The position numbers and the translations under genes were made by a program. From NCBI GenBank assembly GCA_913060555.1, contig CAJXRS010000007.1, positions 1 through 44,218 on the forward strand: 44,218 bases of DNA, read 5' to 3'. The first letter of the stretch is position 1. Every line of letters begins with the position of its first letter. Below are positions 32,090 to 42,285 of the stretch, one piece after another. Source of the DNA: an uncultured Gammaproteobacteria bacterium (GTDB lineage: Bacteria; Pseudomonadota; Gammaproteobacteria; Pseudomonadales; Porticoccaceae). The notes below the pieces were generated by a model. That model did no database searches. It saw only the letters and a program-made list of their open reading frames with translations, and was not told where the DNA came from.

Positions 32090-33637
32090 TCAGCTGACCT
32101 GGCGTTCCAGCGCCGACCAGTAGGGGGCGCGCAGCTCCCGGCGCAGGATCTTGCCGGACGGATTGCGCGGCAGGGCGTCGACGAAGTCGATCGACTTGGG
32201 CACCTTGAAGCCGGCGATGCGTGAACGCGCGAAGGCGATGATATCGGCCTCGGTCGCCTTGGCGCCGGCAGTCAATACCACCACCGCCTTGATCGCCTCA
32301 CCCCACTTGGCGTCGGGGACCCCGATCACAGCGGCGTCGGCGACCTCGGGATGGCTGTGCAGGGCGTTTTCGACTTCCGCGGGATAGACGTTCTCCCCCC
32401 CGGTGATGATCATGTCCTTGACCCGATCCTTGATGTACAGATAGCCCGCTTCATCGACGCAGGCGGCATCGCCGGTGTGGTACCAACCGTCGATCACGGT
32501 CTCGGCGGTGGCCTCGGGCTTCTGCCAGTAGGATTTCATGGTCCAGGCGCAATGCAGCAGGATCTCGCCCACTTCTCCAGTGGGGACTTCGTTACCGGCG
32601 GCATCGACGATTCTGACCTGCGCGCCCGCCACCGGCTTGCCGCAGGAGCGCAGGCGGTTGCGTTCCGGCGCATGGTCCTCCGGCGGCAGCTTGCTCACCA
32701 GGCCGTAATTTTCGGTGGCGCCATAGAGCTGCATGAAATCACAGCCGAACACCTCGACCGCCTCGCTGAGTACCGCTTCCGAGATCGGCGAGGCGCCGTA
32801 GTAGATGCGTTGCAGCCTGCTGTAATCGCGCGCCCGCACCCTGGGTTCCTGCAACAGCATCTGGATCATCGCCGGTACGAACAGTGCGTTGGTGATGCCC
32901 TCGCGCTCCAGGGTGTCCAGCACCTGGGTGGGATGGAACTCGGGGAACAGGTGGAATCCCGCGCCGCGCAGCAGCGGCAATACCGTGAGGTTGATGCCGC
33001 CGACGTGGAACAGCGGCATCACGTTGATGAACACCGCCTCCGGATCGACCGCCAGGATGTCGTCGTTGACGAAGGCATCGAAGACCGCGCTGTAGCCGGC
33101 GTTGGTCAGCTCTACGCCCTTGGGCAGGCCGGTGGTGCCACTGGTGTAGAGCAGCAGGATGTCGTCGTCGCCACGTAGCTCTACCTGAGGGCGGCGCGGG
33201 GCTTGCGCGTCGCGCCAGGCGTGGTAATCGGGCCAGCGCTCGTGGCCGCCGTCGAGGGCGATGATATGCCGCACGGATTTCAGGTTGGGTTCGATCGCTT
33301 CCACCATGGCGTAGAAGTCCCGGCCGACGAACAGCACCTCATTGCCCGTGTAGTTCAGCAGTTGCTCGATTTCCGGGGCCGCCAGCCGCCAGTTGAGCCC
33401 CGCGGTGACCAGTCCGGAAGCTGCGGCGCCGAAAAAAATCTCGAAAAATTCCGGCGAATTCCTGGCCAGATGGGCCACCCGCTGCTGGTGCGAGATACCC
33501 ATTTCCAGTAACCCCCTGCCAACCTGCCAGGCGCGTTCGGCGAGTGTCGAGAAACTGATGGATTCGCCGTCAAACACGATCGCGGTGCGGTCGCCCTGAC
33601 GCTGTTGCAATTGTTCCAGACGGTCGGCAAAAAACAT
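32090..33637 (-). CDS. Acyl-CoA synthetase (AMP-forming), long-chain-fatty-acid-CoA-ligase-like
   Basis: LLLYTSGTTGLPKGVELT; RNPSGKILRRELR; start taken as MFFADRLEQLQQ. Confidence 0.92.
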   Translation of the reverse strand: MFFADRLEQLQQRQGDRTAIVFDGESISFSTLAERAWQVGRGLLEMGISHQQRVAHLARNSPEFFEIFFGAAASGLVTAGLNWRLAAPEIEQLLNYTGNEVLFVGRDFYAMVEAIEPNLKSVRHIIALDGGHERWPDYHAWRDAQAPRRPQVELRGDDDILLLYTSGTTGLPKGVELTNAGYSAVFDAFVNDDILAVDPEAVFINVMPLFHVGGINLTVLPLLRGAGFHLFPEFHPTQVLDTLEREGITNALFVPAMIQMLLQEPRVRARDYSRLQRIYYGASPISEAVLSEAVEVFGCDFMQLYGATENYGLVSKLPPEDHAPERNRLRSCGKPVAGAQVRIVDAAGNEVPTGEVGEILLHCAWTMKSYWQKPEATAETVIDGWYHTGDAACVDEAGYLYIKDRVKDMIITGGENVYPAEVENALHSHPEVADAAVIGVPDAKWGEAIKAVVVLTAGAKATEADIIAFARSRIAGFKVPKSIDFVDALPRNPSGKILRRELRAPYWSALERQVS

Positions 33638-33729
33638 CGATAAAGGCCCCTGTGGCGATAGGAATTGCACTGCTGGCCTTGTCGGTCCCAGCGTGCGGCG
33701 CGCTACCTTAGCGTCGGATCGGGAAGGGA

Positions 33730-34704
33730 TCAAGCGCCGGCCAGGGCGATGGCACGCCGCGGAGCCGGGTGTCCCTCGCAGGTCCGCGCCGGGTTCAGGG
33801 GGTCGAGGAAATCGGCGAGCGACTCGAAGTGCATCCAGGGCGTGCGCCGCTGCTCGGCGGTGGTGGTGGGGGTGATATCGACCACCCGAGGCGCTGCGAA
33901 GCCGGCTTTGCGCAGCCAGGAGACCAGACTGTCGGGATCCGGCAGGAACCAGACGTTGGGCATTCTGGCGTAGCGACCTTCCGGTACCAGCACCTGTCCG
34001 GCCCCGCCTTCCATGACCAGGGTTTCCAGCACCAGCTGGCCGCCCGGGCGCAGCAGCTCACGGAGCTCGCGCAGGTGGTCGAAGGGGGAGCGGCGGTGGT
34101 AGAAGACCCCCATCGAAAATACCGTATCGAAAGCCGCCAACCCCGACGGCAGTTGTTCGACGCCCAGGGGCAGCACATCTGCCGGCAAGGCTCCGGCGTA
34201 GCGCCGCATCGCTTCGAACTGCATCACGAAGCGCGGCGATGGGTCTATGCCGATCACCCGCCGCGCACCCGCACCCAGCATGCGCAGGCAGTAGTAACCG
34301 TTGCCGCAGCCGACATCGAGCACCAGGCGGCCGTCGAGATCGTCGATGTGGGGCGCCAGGCGCTGCCACTTCCAGTCCGAGCGCCATTCGCTGTCGAGGT
34401 GCAGGCCGAACAGCTCGAAAGGCCCCTTGCGCCAGGGATGCAGTGCCATCAGGGCGCCGCGCAGCGCTTCGCGCTCGGCGTCGGTGGCGTCTTCGGCGCT
34501 GCCGATACGCACCCCGGCGCCAAAGTCGAGGGTCGCCGGCCGCAATGCCGGCAGGCGCTCCAGGGCCTCTTGCCAGGCGGGTAGGTCGCCCCAGCGCGCG
34601 GGGCTCAGGCCGGCCGCGATCTGGGTCGGCAGCTGTTGTGCCCAGCCGCGCAGCCGCGGGATGCGTGCCAATGCGTCCAGCAGCGGCTTGTAGTCCGGGG
34701 TCAT
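33730..34704 (-). CDS. cmoB: tRNA 5-methoxyuridine(34)/uridine 5-oxyacetic acid(34) synthase CmoB
   Basis: WRKGPFELFGLHLDSEWRSDWKWQRLAPHI...LDVGCGNGYYCLRML; paired with cmoA. Confidence 0.96.
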   Translation of the reverse strand: MTPDYKPLLDALARIPRLRGWAQQLPTQIAAGLSPARWGDLPAWQEALERLPALRPATLDFGAGVRIGSAEDATDAEREALRGALMALHPWRKGPFELFGLHLDSEWRSDWKWQRLAPHIDDLDGRLVLDVGCGNGYYCLRMLGAGARRVIGIDPSPRFVMQFEAMRRYAGALPADVLPLGVEQLPSGLAAFDTVFSMGVFYHRRSPFDHLRELRELLRPGGQLVLETLVMEGGAGQVLVPEGRYARMPNVWFLPDPDSLVSWLRKAGFAAPRVVDITPTTTAEQRRTPWMHFESLADFLDPLNPARTCEGHPAPRRAIALAGA

Positions 34705-35429
34705 GCGAAGGCGAGCAGGGAGGCGAAATTGAAGCACTGGAACCAGACGTCGGCGGCGGAAAAGCCCGCGTCGCGCAGCCGTGTCCTGTGGGTGTCCAGG
34801 GTTTCCGGGATCAGCACGGTTTCCAGGGCGCTGCGCTTCTGGGCGATCTCCAGTTCGCTGTAACCGTTGGCGCGCTTGAAGGAGTGGTGGAGCTCGGTCA
34901 TCAGCTGGTCGAGCGCGGCGTCGGCAAAGGCGATTTTCTCCGACAGCACCAGCACTCCGCCGGGTACCAGGCCGGCGCGGATCCGCCGGATCAACGCCCC
35001 GCGCTCGGCCGGGGGCACGAACTGCAGCGTGAAATTGAGCACCACCAGTGAAGCCTTGTCGATTGCCAGCGAGCGGATGTCCGCACAGTGCAACTCGATC
35101 GGCGCCGAGCTCCGGTCGGCGGCCAGCATTTCCCGGCAGCGGTCGATCATGGCGGGGGCGTTGTCCGCCGCGACAATGGTGCAGTCGCGACCCCCCAGAC
35201 CGCTGCGCAGCGCCAGGGTGGAGGCACCCAGGGAACAACCCAGGTCGTAGCAGCGGGTGCCGGGCTGCGCATAGCGCTCGGCCAGGGTGGCGGTCATGGC
35301 CACGATGGTCTCGTAGCCCGGCACCGAGCGGCGGATCATGTCCGGGAAAACCGCGGCAACCCGCTGGTCAAAGCGAAAGCCGGCGATTTCCGCCAGTGGC
35401 TGCGCAAACAGCCGGTCGCTGGCGCTCAT
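34701..35429 (-). CDS. cmoA: Carboxy-S-adenosyl-L-methionine synthase CmoA
   Basis: ...FDQRVAAVFPDMIRRSVPGYETIVAMTATLAERYAQPGTRCYDLGCSLGAST; ATGA overlap with cmoB. Confidence 0.96.
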   Translation of the reverse strand: MSASDRLFAQPLAEIAGFRFDQRVAAVFPDMIRRSVPGYETIVAMTATLAERYAQPGTRCYDLGCSLGASTLALRSGLGGRDCTIVAADNAPAMIDRCREMLAADRSSAPIELHCADIRSLAIDKASLVVLNFTLQFVPPAERGALIRRIRAGLVPGGVLVLSEKIAFADAALDQLMTELHHSFKRANGYSELEIAQKRSALETVLIPETLDTHRTRLRDAGFSAADVWFQCFNFASLLAFA

Positions 35430-35452
35430 GGACTCTCGGGATCGCCGGCCGT

Positions 35453-38374
35453 TCACAGTGCCATTGTGGTGAGCTCGAGCGCTGCAAGTCGGGAAGCCCG
35501 GTCCGGCGCCGTGATCACCGAGGTGCTCGCCCGCTCCGGCAGCAGATAGCTCGCCGCCACCCGGCGCAGATCTTCCAGGGTCACTTCCAGCACGCGGCTG
35601 CGGAAGCGCTCACGACGTGCGCGATCGCGGCCGTGAAGCTCGGCGTGAAAGGTCTGCCTGGCTTCGCCGGCGGGTGAGCCCGGCTTGTCGATTTTGGCGA
35701 TGACGCCGAGGATGGCTTCTTCAACGCGCTGTGGGGTGTGGCTCGCCGAGGCCAGCCAGCCGAGGGCGTGGTCGAAATCGGCCAGCGTCTCCTCCAGGCG
35801 GGGATCCCGGTAGGAGAAAAAGCGGAATGCGGCGATGCCGTTGTCCTGGCCGGCGCCGCCGCCATAGGCGCCGCCTTGCTCGCGGATCGCGGTGTGCAGA
35901 AAACCATTGCGCAGGAAGCCCCCGAGGACATTGAGCGGGGCCGCGTCCGGGTGATCCATGGCCACCGTGGGATAGGCGCGGGCGCAGAAGTTGACCTGGG
36001 TGCTGGTGGTCCACAGCTGGTTGCTGGGTTCGCACAGCGCCGGGCGCGCGAATGCGGTGAAGGCGCCGCTTGCGGGCGGTGACAGCGCCTCCAGGAAGCG
36101 ACTGCCAAAGTCAGTCAGCCGTTCGGGTTCGGCAACCAGCAGGCACTGCCGCGGTGCGGCCAGCACCAAGTGATGGATTTCCTGCAGCTGGTCGGCCAGG
36201 GCGCTGAGCCTGCCGGCATCCTCCAGGCTGGCGTCGAGTTGTTTGAGGTTGCGGATGCCCTCGAGTCCGCCCCAGCGATGGTGCAGCAGGGCGCCGTTGC
36301 TGAAGCGCGCCGCCGCCGCGGCCATCGCCAGGGCGTGGCCGTTGCCGGTGACGCTGTGTTCCATGTGCGCGCGCAGCTGCGCGATCAGGTCGCGCAGGCG
36401 ATCCAGCTCGTCGAAGCGCACCTGATTGAGGGTGGCATCGAGCAGCCGCGACAGTTCCCGCTGGTTGACACCGAGCCCCTTGCTGGACACCACCAGGTAG
36501 CCGCGCAGCGCCTGGACGTCGTCCGGCGCGCCGCGCACGCTGGCGTGGACGTTGACGCCGCCGCTCACCGCCGCCTGCCAGCGCTGGGTGGCGAGGTAAT
36601 CCTGCTGCCCGATGCCCAGGTCGGGCAGGCAGCTGGCGTAGAGAGCCAGCAGATCGGCCTGGGCTTCGCTCAGCTGCGGCAGGTCGAGCACCAATTGCTG
36701 ATAGACCAGGCCGTTGGTGCCGGCGCCATAGCTGGTCAGCGGCAGCGGGGTTTCGATGCGTCCGCTGGGCGCCACATAGGCCATCTCCGGTGGCACATCG
36801 GCCAGTTCCACCTTGGGCAGGATGCCGTCGTCGTCGTCCTGGGCCTGGGCCTGGCGTTCGGCCAGAGCTTGGGCGCGGGCCACGATCTCCTGGCGCTGGG
36901 ACGGGTCCAGGGCGGCGCGAAGCTCGTCGAGCTGGCGCCGCTCCGCGGCTTCGCGGCGTGCGGGAATCTCGGGGTCCGGACACAGGTCCAGGCGTACCCG
37001 ATGCGGGTTGTCGAGCAGCAGGGTCCGCGCCAGGTTCTTGATGTAGTCCGGGTCGCGAATGCGCTCGCGCAGCTCGGCCAGCACCGGGTCCAGGTCCAGC
37101 AGCGCCGCCGGGTCGCCGCGGTGGCTGGCGCTGGCCAGTGCGGAGAGAATCAGTTGCAGGCCATAGGGGTAGCCGTCGCCGCCGATTTCGCGCTGCTTGA
37201 GCTCGAGCTGGTGGAGGGCTGCTTCCACTTCATCGGCGGGTACGCCGCGTTCGGCGACTTCGCGCAGGGTGTCCAGCACCAGGGCTTCCACCGCCGCGGT
37301 GTTTTCGGGCTCGGACCCTTCCAGGCCGCAGACGAACAGCACTTCGAGGTGGGAGTCGTCCAGCCCGCACATGGGGGACGGCGCTGTGCCCAGATCGCTG
37401 GTCTCCAGCGCCTGGAGCAGGGGAGAGGCGCTGTTGTCGAGCAGCACGGAATTGAGCAGGTGGGCTTCCAGGTTGGCCATCAGATCCGTGGTCTTGCCGA
37501 GCAGCCAGCCCAGTACCACATGGGTGCGTGCTTTGGTATCGGGCTCGTCGACCGCGTAGGCCTCCTGGACGCGCAGTGGCGCCAGGTAGCGCTTCTCGGG
37601 AGCGACGGCGATGGTTTCCTCGAGGCGCTCGAAGCGGTTGAGCACCTGATTCTCGAACTTGTGCTGGTGCTCGTGGGCGGCAATATCCCCGTAGGTCATG
37701 AAGATGGCATTGCTGGGGTGATAGTGGCTGCGGTAGAACTCCAGCAGCTGTTGGTAACTGAGGTCCGGGATGCACTCCGGATCGCCACCGCTGTTGTAGT
37801 GGTAGGTGCTGGTGGGATAGAGGTACTTGCAGAGCGTGTGCCAGAGAATCGAATTGATCGAACTCATGTCGCCCTTCATTTCGTTGTACACCACGCCCTT
37901 GAAGGTCAGCGGCGAGTCGGGGTCATCCGGTTTGGCGAATTCGAGGCGGTGGCCCTCCTGGGCGAAGTCCAGCGGGTCGAGCCGCGAGAAGAACACGGCA
38001 TCCAGATAGACGTCCAAAAGGTTGTCGAAATCCTTGCGGTTCTGGCTCGCGAAGGGATAGGCCGTCCAGTCCGAGCTGGTGAAGGCGTTCATGAAGGTGT
38101 TCAGCGAACGCCGGATCATCATGAAGAAGGGGTCCCGGACCTGATACTTCTCGCTGCCGCACAGCGCGGTGTGCTCGAGGATATGGGCGACCCCGGTGGA
38201 ATCCCTGGGCACCGTGCGCAGCGCCACGAGAAACACGTTCTCCGCGTTGTCGCTGTGCAGATGGATGTGTTCGGCGCCGGTCTTGAGGTGGCGGTAGCGC
38301 TGGACCTCGACCTTGAGCGAGGACACTGCTCTGCTACCAATGTGAGTGAAGGCGGGGTGGGCCCTGGCGGTCAT
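35453..38374 (-). CDS. M16C family (presequence protease/PreP-like) zinc peptidase
   Basis: STGVAHILEHTALCGSEKYQVRDPFFMM (HxxEH); 974 aa. Confidence 0.94.
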   Translation of the reverse strand: MTARAHPAFTHIGSRAVSSLKVEVQRYRHLKTGAEHIHLHSDNAENVFLVALRTVPRDSTGVAHILEHTALCGSEKYQVRDPFFMMIRRSLNTFMNAFTSSDWTAYPFASQNRKDFDNLLDVYLDAVFFSRLDPLDFAQEGHRLEFAKPDDPDSPLTFKGVVYNEMKGDMSSINSILWHTLCKYLYPTSTYHYNSGGDPECIPDLSYQQLLEFYRSHYHPSNAIFMTYGDIAAHEHQHKFENQVLNRFERLEETIAVAPEKRYLAPLRVQEAYAVDEPDTKARTHVVLGWLLGKTTDLMANLEAHLLNSVLLDNSASPLLQALETSDLGTAPSPMCGLDDSHLEVLFVCGLEGSEPENTAAVEALVLDTLREVAERGVPADEVEAALHQLELKQREIGGDGYPYGLQLILSALASASHRGDPAALLDLDPVLAELRERIRDPDYIKNLARTLLLDNPHRVRLDLCPDPEIPARREAAERRQLDELRAALDPSQRQEIVARAQALAERQAQAQDDDDGILPKVELADVPPEMAYVAPSGRIETPLPLTSYGAGTNGLVYQQLVLDLPQLSEAQADLLALYASCLPDLGIGQQDYLATQRWQAAVSGGVNVHASVRGAPDDVQALRGYLVVSSKGLGVNQRELSRLLDATLNQVRFDELDRLRDLIAQLRAHMEHSVTGNGHALAMAAAAARFSNGALLHHRWGGLEGIRNLKQLDASLEDAGRLSALADQLQEIHHLVLAAPRQCLLVAEPERLTDFGSRFLEALSPPASGAFTAFARPALCEPSNQLWTTSTQVNFCARAYPTVAMDHPDAAPLNVLGGFLRNGFLHTAIREQGGAYGGGAGQDNGIAAFRFFSYRDPRLEETLADFDHALGWLASASHTPQRVEEAILGVIAKIDKPGSPAGEARQTFHAELHGRDRARRERFRSRVLEVTLEDLRRVAASYLLPERASTSVITAPDRASRLAALELTTMAL

Positions 38375-38463
38375 ATGGCGAAACCTCGGCGAAAACTGCG
38401 CTGAGCAGCATTCTACCAGCCCTGCGGGCGAGCCCGGTGTGCGCCGCGCTCGCGGCGCCGGGA

Positions 38464-39414
38464 TCAGGGGATATCGTTGATGTCGCCGGGCGGTCCGACG
38501 TGGTGCGGATGCGTCTCGTGGGGAGGCTGTACCGGCTCGCCCTGCAGTGGCACCGCGCGATAGAGGAAATCCGTCACCGCGTTGGCGAACACATCGTTGC
38601 GGTCGCCGGCGACCATGTGTCCGGCATCGGTGATATTCATGTACTCGGCGTGCGGACACAGGGCCAGAAAAGACCGGGCGCCTTCCTCGCTGAGCACGTC
38701 CGAGAGCCCGCCGCGCACCAGTTGCACCGGCAGCTTCAGGGCACGCGCGCACTCCTCGAGGCGCAGCATGCGCTGTTCCATGTCGCGCTTGGCCTGCATG
38801 AAGCGCGGATCCCAGTGCCAGCGATACTTGCCGTTGGGTGCCAGGCGGAGATTCTTGCCCAATCCCTGGAGGTCCCTGGGCGGCGTGCGGTGCGGCTGGT
38901 AGCTGGCGATGGCTTCGGCCACCTCTTCGAGGGAATCGAAGCCCTCGGGCTTGAGCGACATGAAGTTGATGATCTTGTCGACACCGGCGCGTTCGATCCG
39001 GGGCGCGATATCGACCAGCACCAGGGCGGTCGCGTCGACCTGGTCCTCGCCGATGGCGACCAGGCTGGTGCCGCCGCCCATGGAGGCGCCGACCAGCACC
39101 GGGCGCCGGCCACCCAAGGCGTCGATCACATGCAGGAGATCCTCGACCATGATGTCCTGGCCATAGATGCCGGTCTCGGACCAGTCGGAATCGCCGTGGC
39201 CGCGGGCGTCGAAGGCGACCGCATGATAACCGGCCGCGCCCAGGGCTTCTCCGGCGCCCTTCCAGGCGTGTCGGGTCTGACCGCCGCCGTGCTGCAGCAG
39301 CACCAGGGGGCCGTTGGCGTCGCCCCAGGAATCGCCGGCGATCATCACCCCGCCGGCGCCCGGCCAGCGGTGCATGGGTTCGGGGGTTCCCGGAAGTCGC
39401 TGTCCTGCACTCAT
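38464..39414 (-). CDS. Alpha/beta fold hydrolase
   Basis: LVLLQHGGGQTRHAW, DARGHGDSDW, LVGASMGGGTSLVA nucleophile elbow, C-terminal DAGHMVAGDRND. Confidence 0.93.
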   Translation of the reverse strand: MSAGQRLPGTPEPMHRWPGAGGVMIAGDSWGDANGPLVLLQHGGGQTRHAWKGAGEALGAAGYHAVAFDARGHGDSDWSETGIYGQDIMVEDLLHVIDALGGRRPVLVGASMGGGTSLVAIGEDQVDATALVLVDIAPRIERAGVDKIINFMSLKPEGFDSLEEVAEAIASYQPHRTPPRDLQGLGKNLRLAPNGKYRWHWDPRFMQAKRDMEQRMLRLEECARALKLPVQLVRGGLSDVLSEEGARSFLALCPHAEYMNITDAGHMVAGDRNDVFANAVTDFLYRAVPLQGEPVQPPHETHPHHVGPPGDINDIP

Positions 39415-39588
39415 GATGATTCCTGTAAGCCAGTGGAAAAAACGAGGTGCATTGTGACTGTGCCTCCGAACCGTGGTCAAACCGCGGCGGACCGGGTGCT
39501 CCGCGCATTTTGTCTTTGAGCGTCGCGCGGGTTCTGGATACACTCGCGGCGTCTGCGGCGTTCGCCGCGTCACCCGAGGATAGCGCAA

Positions 39589-39972
39589 ATGAAGTTCCGT
39601 AGACTCTCTGGATTGTTGACCAGCCTGACGCTGGTGTTGAGCCTGACCCTGGCCACTGCGGTGCAGCCCGCTGCGGCAGCCATGATGGGCACCGCCGAAC
39701 TTGCGCCGGATGCGCGCAGCGAGCAGCTGGAGCGCGTCGATCGTTTCCTGGCCCGGGAGCAGGTGCGCGATCTGCTGCTCGCCCAGGGGGTCGCTCAGGA
39801 GGATGCCCGCGCCCGGGTGGCGGCATTGTCCGACAACGAGCTTGCGATGATCTCCAGACACCTCGATGAACTGCCGGCTGGCGCCGGTGGCCTGGCCCTG
39901 ATCGGCGCCGTGTTCGTGATCCTGGTGATACTCGAAATCGTCGGCGTCACCAACGTCTTCAAGGGGCTTTGA
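39589..39972 (+). CDS. PA2779-like small protein: N-terminal signal plus C-terminal TM segment
   Basis: MKFRRLSGLLTSLTLVLSLTLATAVQPAAAA...ELPAGAGGLALIGAVFVILVILEIVGVTNVFKGL; immediately upstream of a C39-like gene. Confidence 0.85.
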   Translation: MKFRRLSGLLTSLTLVLSLTLATAVQPAAAAMMGTAELAPDARSEQLERVDRFLAREQVRDLLLAQGVAQEDARARVAALSDNELAMISRHLDELPAGAGGLALIGAVFVILVILEIVGVTNVFKGL

Positions 39973-40949
39973 GCCCCCTTTGCCGGGTTTTGGCGGTTGC
40001 CGGGGCCCTGCTGCTCACTGCCTGCAGCAGGGCCCCGGTATTGCCACCGGCCGCCGGCGCCGAGCAGGTCGAACTCGACGCCGTTCCCTTCTTTCCCCAG
40101 CGCGACTATCAGTGCGGGCCCGCGGCACTGGCCACGGTGTTCGGCCATTTGGGCCGTGCGGCCGACCCCGACGCCCTGGTCGACGAGGTGTATCTGCCCG
40201 GCAAGAAGGGCAGCCTGCAGGTCGAACTGAAGGCTGCAGCGCGCAGGCGGGGTCTGGTGCCCTACCCGCTGCCGCCGGATCTGGAGGTGTTGCTTGCGAC
40301 CCTGCGCTCGGGGCATCCCGTGCTGGTCCTGCAGAACCTGGGCATCCGGCGCTGGCCGCAGTGGCATTTCGCGGTGGTGGTCGGGTTCGATGCCGCCGCC
40401 GATACCTTCCTGCTGCGCTCCGGAACCACCAGGCGCCAGGTTCTCGCGGCACGGAAATTCCTCGCCACCTGGGAGCGGGCCGATCGTTGGGGTCTGGTGG
40501 TGCTGTCCCCGGGAACGCTGCCGCCCCGCGCCGAGCGCGATCGCTATCTGCGCGCGGTCACCGACATGGAGGGCATAGCGCCGCCGGCGGCCCTGATCGC
40601 CGCCTTCGACGTCGCCGCCGAGCGCTGGCCCGACAGCCCCTGGGCGCGGGCGGGGCTCGGCAACGCCTACTATGCCGCCGGTAATCGGGCGGCGGCGGAG
40701 GCCCAGTTTGCGGCGCTGTTGCGGCGTCAACCGGAATCGGTGCTCGCCCGCAACAATCTCGCCCAACTCCTTGGCGAGCGCGGCTGCCGGGCGGCCGCGC
40801 TGGCGCTGCTCAATGAAGGATTGGCGAGCCATCCTATCGATGACCGCGAGCGCGCCCAGCTGCAGGTGACCCGCGACGAAGTTGCCGCCATGCCCGTCAG
40901 TGCGGGGAATTGCCCGCCGCCGGCGGCGCGGGCAAAGTCTCCTCATTGA
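39969..40949 (+). CDS. PA2778-like lipoprotein: C39-like cysteine peptidase domain plus TPR repeats
   Basis: Lipobox LLLTACS; YQCGPAALATVFGHLG catalytic Cys region; QWHFAVVVGFD His region; C-terminal TPR. TTG start overlaps the upstream TGA. Confidence 0.87.
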   Translation: MSPLCRVLAVAGALLLTACSRAPVLPPAAGAEQVELDAVPFFPQRDYQCGPAALATVFGHLGRAADPDALVDEVYLPGKKGSLQVELKAAARRRGLVPYPLPPDLEVLLATLRSGHPVLVLQNLGIRRWPQWHFAVVVGFDAAADTFLLRSGTTRRQVLAARKFLATWERADRWGLVVLSPGTLPPRAERDRYLRAVTDMEGIAPPAALIAAFDVAAERWPDSPWARAGLGNAYYAAGNRAAAEAQFAALLRRQPESVLARNNLAQLLGERGCRAAALALLNEGLASHPIDDRERAQLQVTRDEVAAMPVSAGNCPPPAARAKSPH

Positions 40950-41009
40950 CCCGACACCGGTTGCGCATCGCCGCCCGCCCGCCGATTTCTCTCCTGCAAG
41001 GAACCCGCC

Positions 41010-42239
41010 ATGACCATCGCGCCCCCACTGCTGCACGACCTCCAGGTCCTGGAAATCGCCACCTTCGTATTCGGCCCCGGCTGTAGCGCCATTCTTGCCG
41101 ATTTCGGTGCCAGCGTGATCAAGATCGAGTCGCCTGGGCTCGGTGACCCCCTGCGCCATGCACACAGGTCGCCGCCCTTCATGCGCTCCGAATTCGATTA
41201 CGCCTTTCAGCAGGACAACCGCAACAAGCGCAGCCTCGCACTGGACTTGAAAAACCCCGAAGGGCGGGAGGTGCTGCTCAAGTTGGTCCGCCAGAGCGAC
41301 GTGCTGATCACCAACTTTCCGCCCGCGGTGCTGGCGCGCCTGCGGATTCGCCACGAGGATCTCGCCGCCGAGAACCAGCGGTTGATCTATGCTCAGGTCA
41401 GCGGCTACGGCGAGCGCGGCGAGGACGCCAATACACCCGGTTTTGATGGTAACGCCTATTGGGCGCGCACCGGGTTGATGGATGCGGTGCGCACCGCCAG
41501 CGGCGAGCCGGCGATGCCTTCCCCGGCGATGGGCGATCACCCGAGCGCCATGACTCTGTATGCGGCGGTCATGACCGCACTCTATCGGCGCCAGCTCACC
41601 GGCCAGGGCAGCAAGGTGAGCAGCAATCTGATGGCCAATGGCGTCTGGGCTGCGTCCAGCCCCCTGTCCGGAATTCTCGCCGGCACCAAGCCCTACCGGC
41701 GCCTCGATCCAGCGCGGCCCGGCAGTGCTTTGGTGAACTATTATCGCACCGGTGATGACCGCTGGATTTCCCTGATCGTGATCCAGGAAGCCAAACACTG
41801 GCACAGCTTCCTGCAGGCCATCGAGCGGCCCGATCTCGATGAGGACCCGCGGTTCGCGGAGTTGCCGGATCGCTTCAGGCACGCCCGGGAGTTGAGCGTC
41901 ATCCTCGCGGAGGTCTTCCGCACTCGTTCCTGCGACGAATGGCGCCAGCGTCTGCGGGACAAGGGCATCACCTTCAGCGCAGTGGCCACCTTCGAGGAGG
42001 TGATCGACGATCCCCAGGCCCAGGCCAACGATCTGTTCATCGATGTCGAAGGTCACCAACATGGCCGCCGCAAGGCGGTGAACAGCCCGTTCTGGATCGA
42101 CAACTGCCCCAAGGTGGCGGCGCGTCTCGGCTCGCCGTTGGGTGCCGACGGTGTCGCGATCCTGCGCCAACTGGGTTACCCCGAGGAGCGCATTACCGAG
42201 CTGGTCAGCAGCGCCGTGGTAGCCCTACCGAAGGGGTGA
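41010..42239 (+). CDS. CaiB/BaiF family (family III) CoA-transferase
   Basis: DLQVLEIATFVFGPGCSAILADFGASVIKIESPGLGDPLR...; DLKNPEGREVLLKLV. Confidence 0.94.
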   Translation: MTIAPPLLHDLQVLEIATFVFGPGCSAILADFGASVIKIESPGLGDPLRHAHRSPPFMRSEFDYAFQQDNRNKRSLALDLKNPEGREVLLKLVRQSDVLITNFPPAVLARLRIRHEDLAAENQRLIYAQVSGYGERGEDANTPGFDGNAYWARTGLMDAVRTASGEPAMPSPAMGDHPSAMTLYAAVMTALYRRQLTGQGSKVSSNLMANGVWAASSPLSGILAGTKPYRRLDPARPGSALVNYYRTGDDRWISLIVIQEAKHWHSFLQAIERPDLDEDPRFAELPDRFRHARELSVILAEVFRTRSCDEWRQRLRDKGITFSAVATFEEVIDDPQAQANDLFIDVEGHQHGRRKAVNSPFWIDNCPKVAARLGSPLGADGVAILRQLGYPEERITELVSSAVVALPKG

Positions 42240-42285
42240 GGGGAGGCGGGAATCGATGGCGCTCAACCGAGTTCGTCGCCATCGA

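Noticed and set aside
36170-38404. 744-aa plus-strand ORF antisense to the M16C peptidase
   Set aside because: Antisense shadow; no domain signature.
38375-39826. N-terminal extension of the M16C ORF (total 1457 aa)
   Set aside because: The extension is an Arg/Pro/Gly-rich out-of-frame reading of the alpha/beta hydrolase gene; the true start is MTARAHPAFTHIGS at 38374.
39795-42170. 791-aa minus-strand ORF antisense to the PA2779/PA2778 pair and the CoA-transferase
   Set aside because: Antisense shadow spanning several good plus-strand genes.
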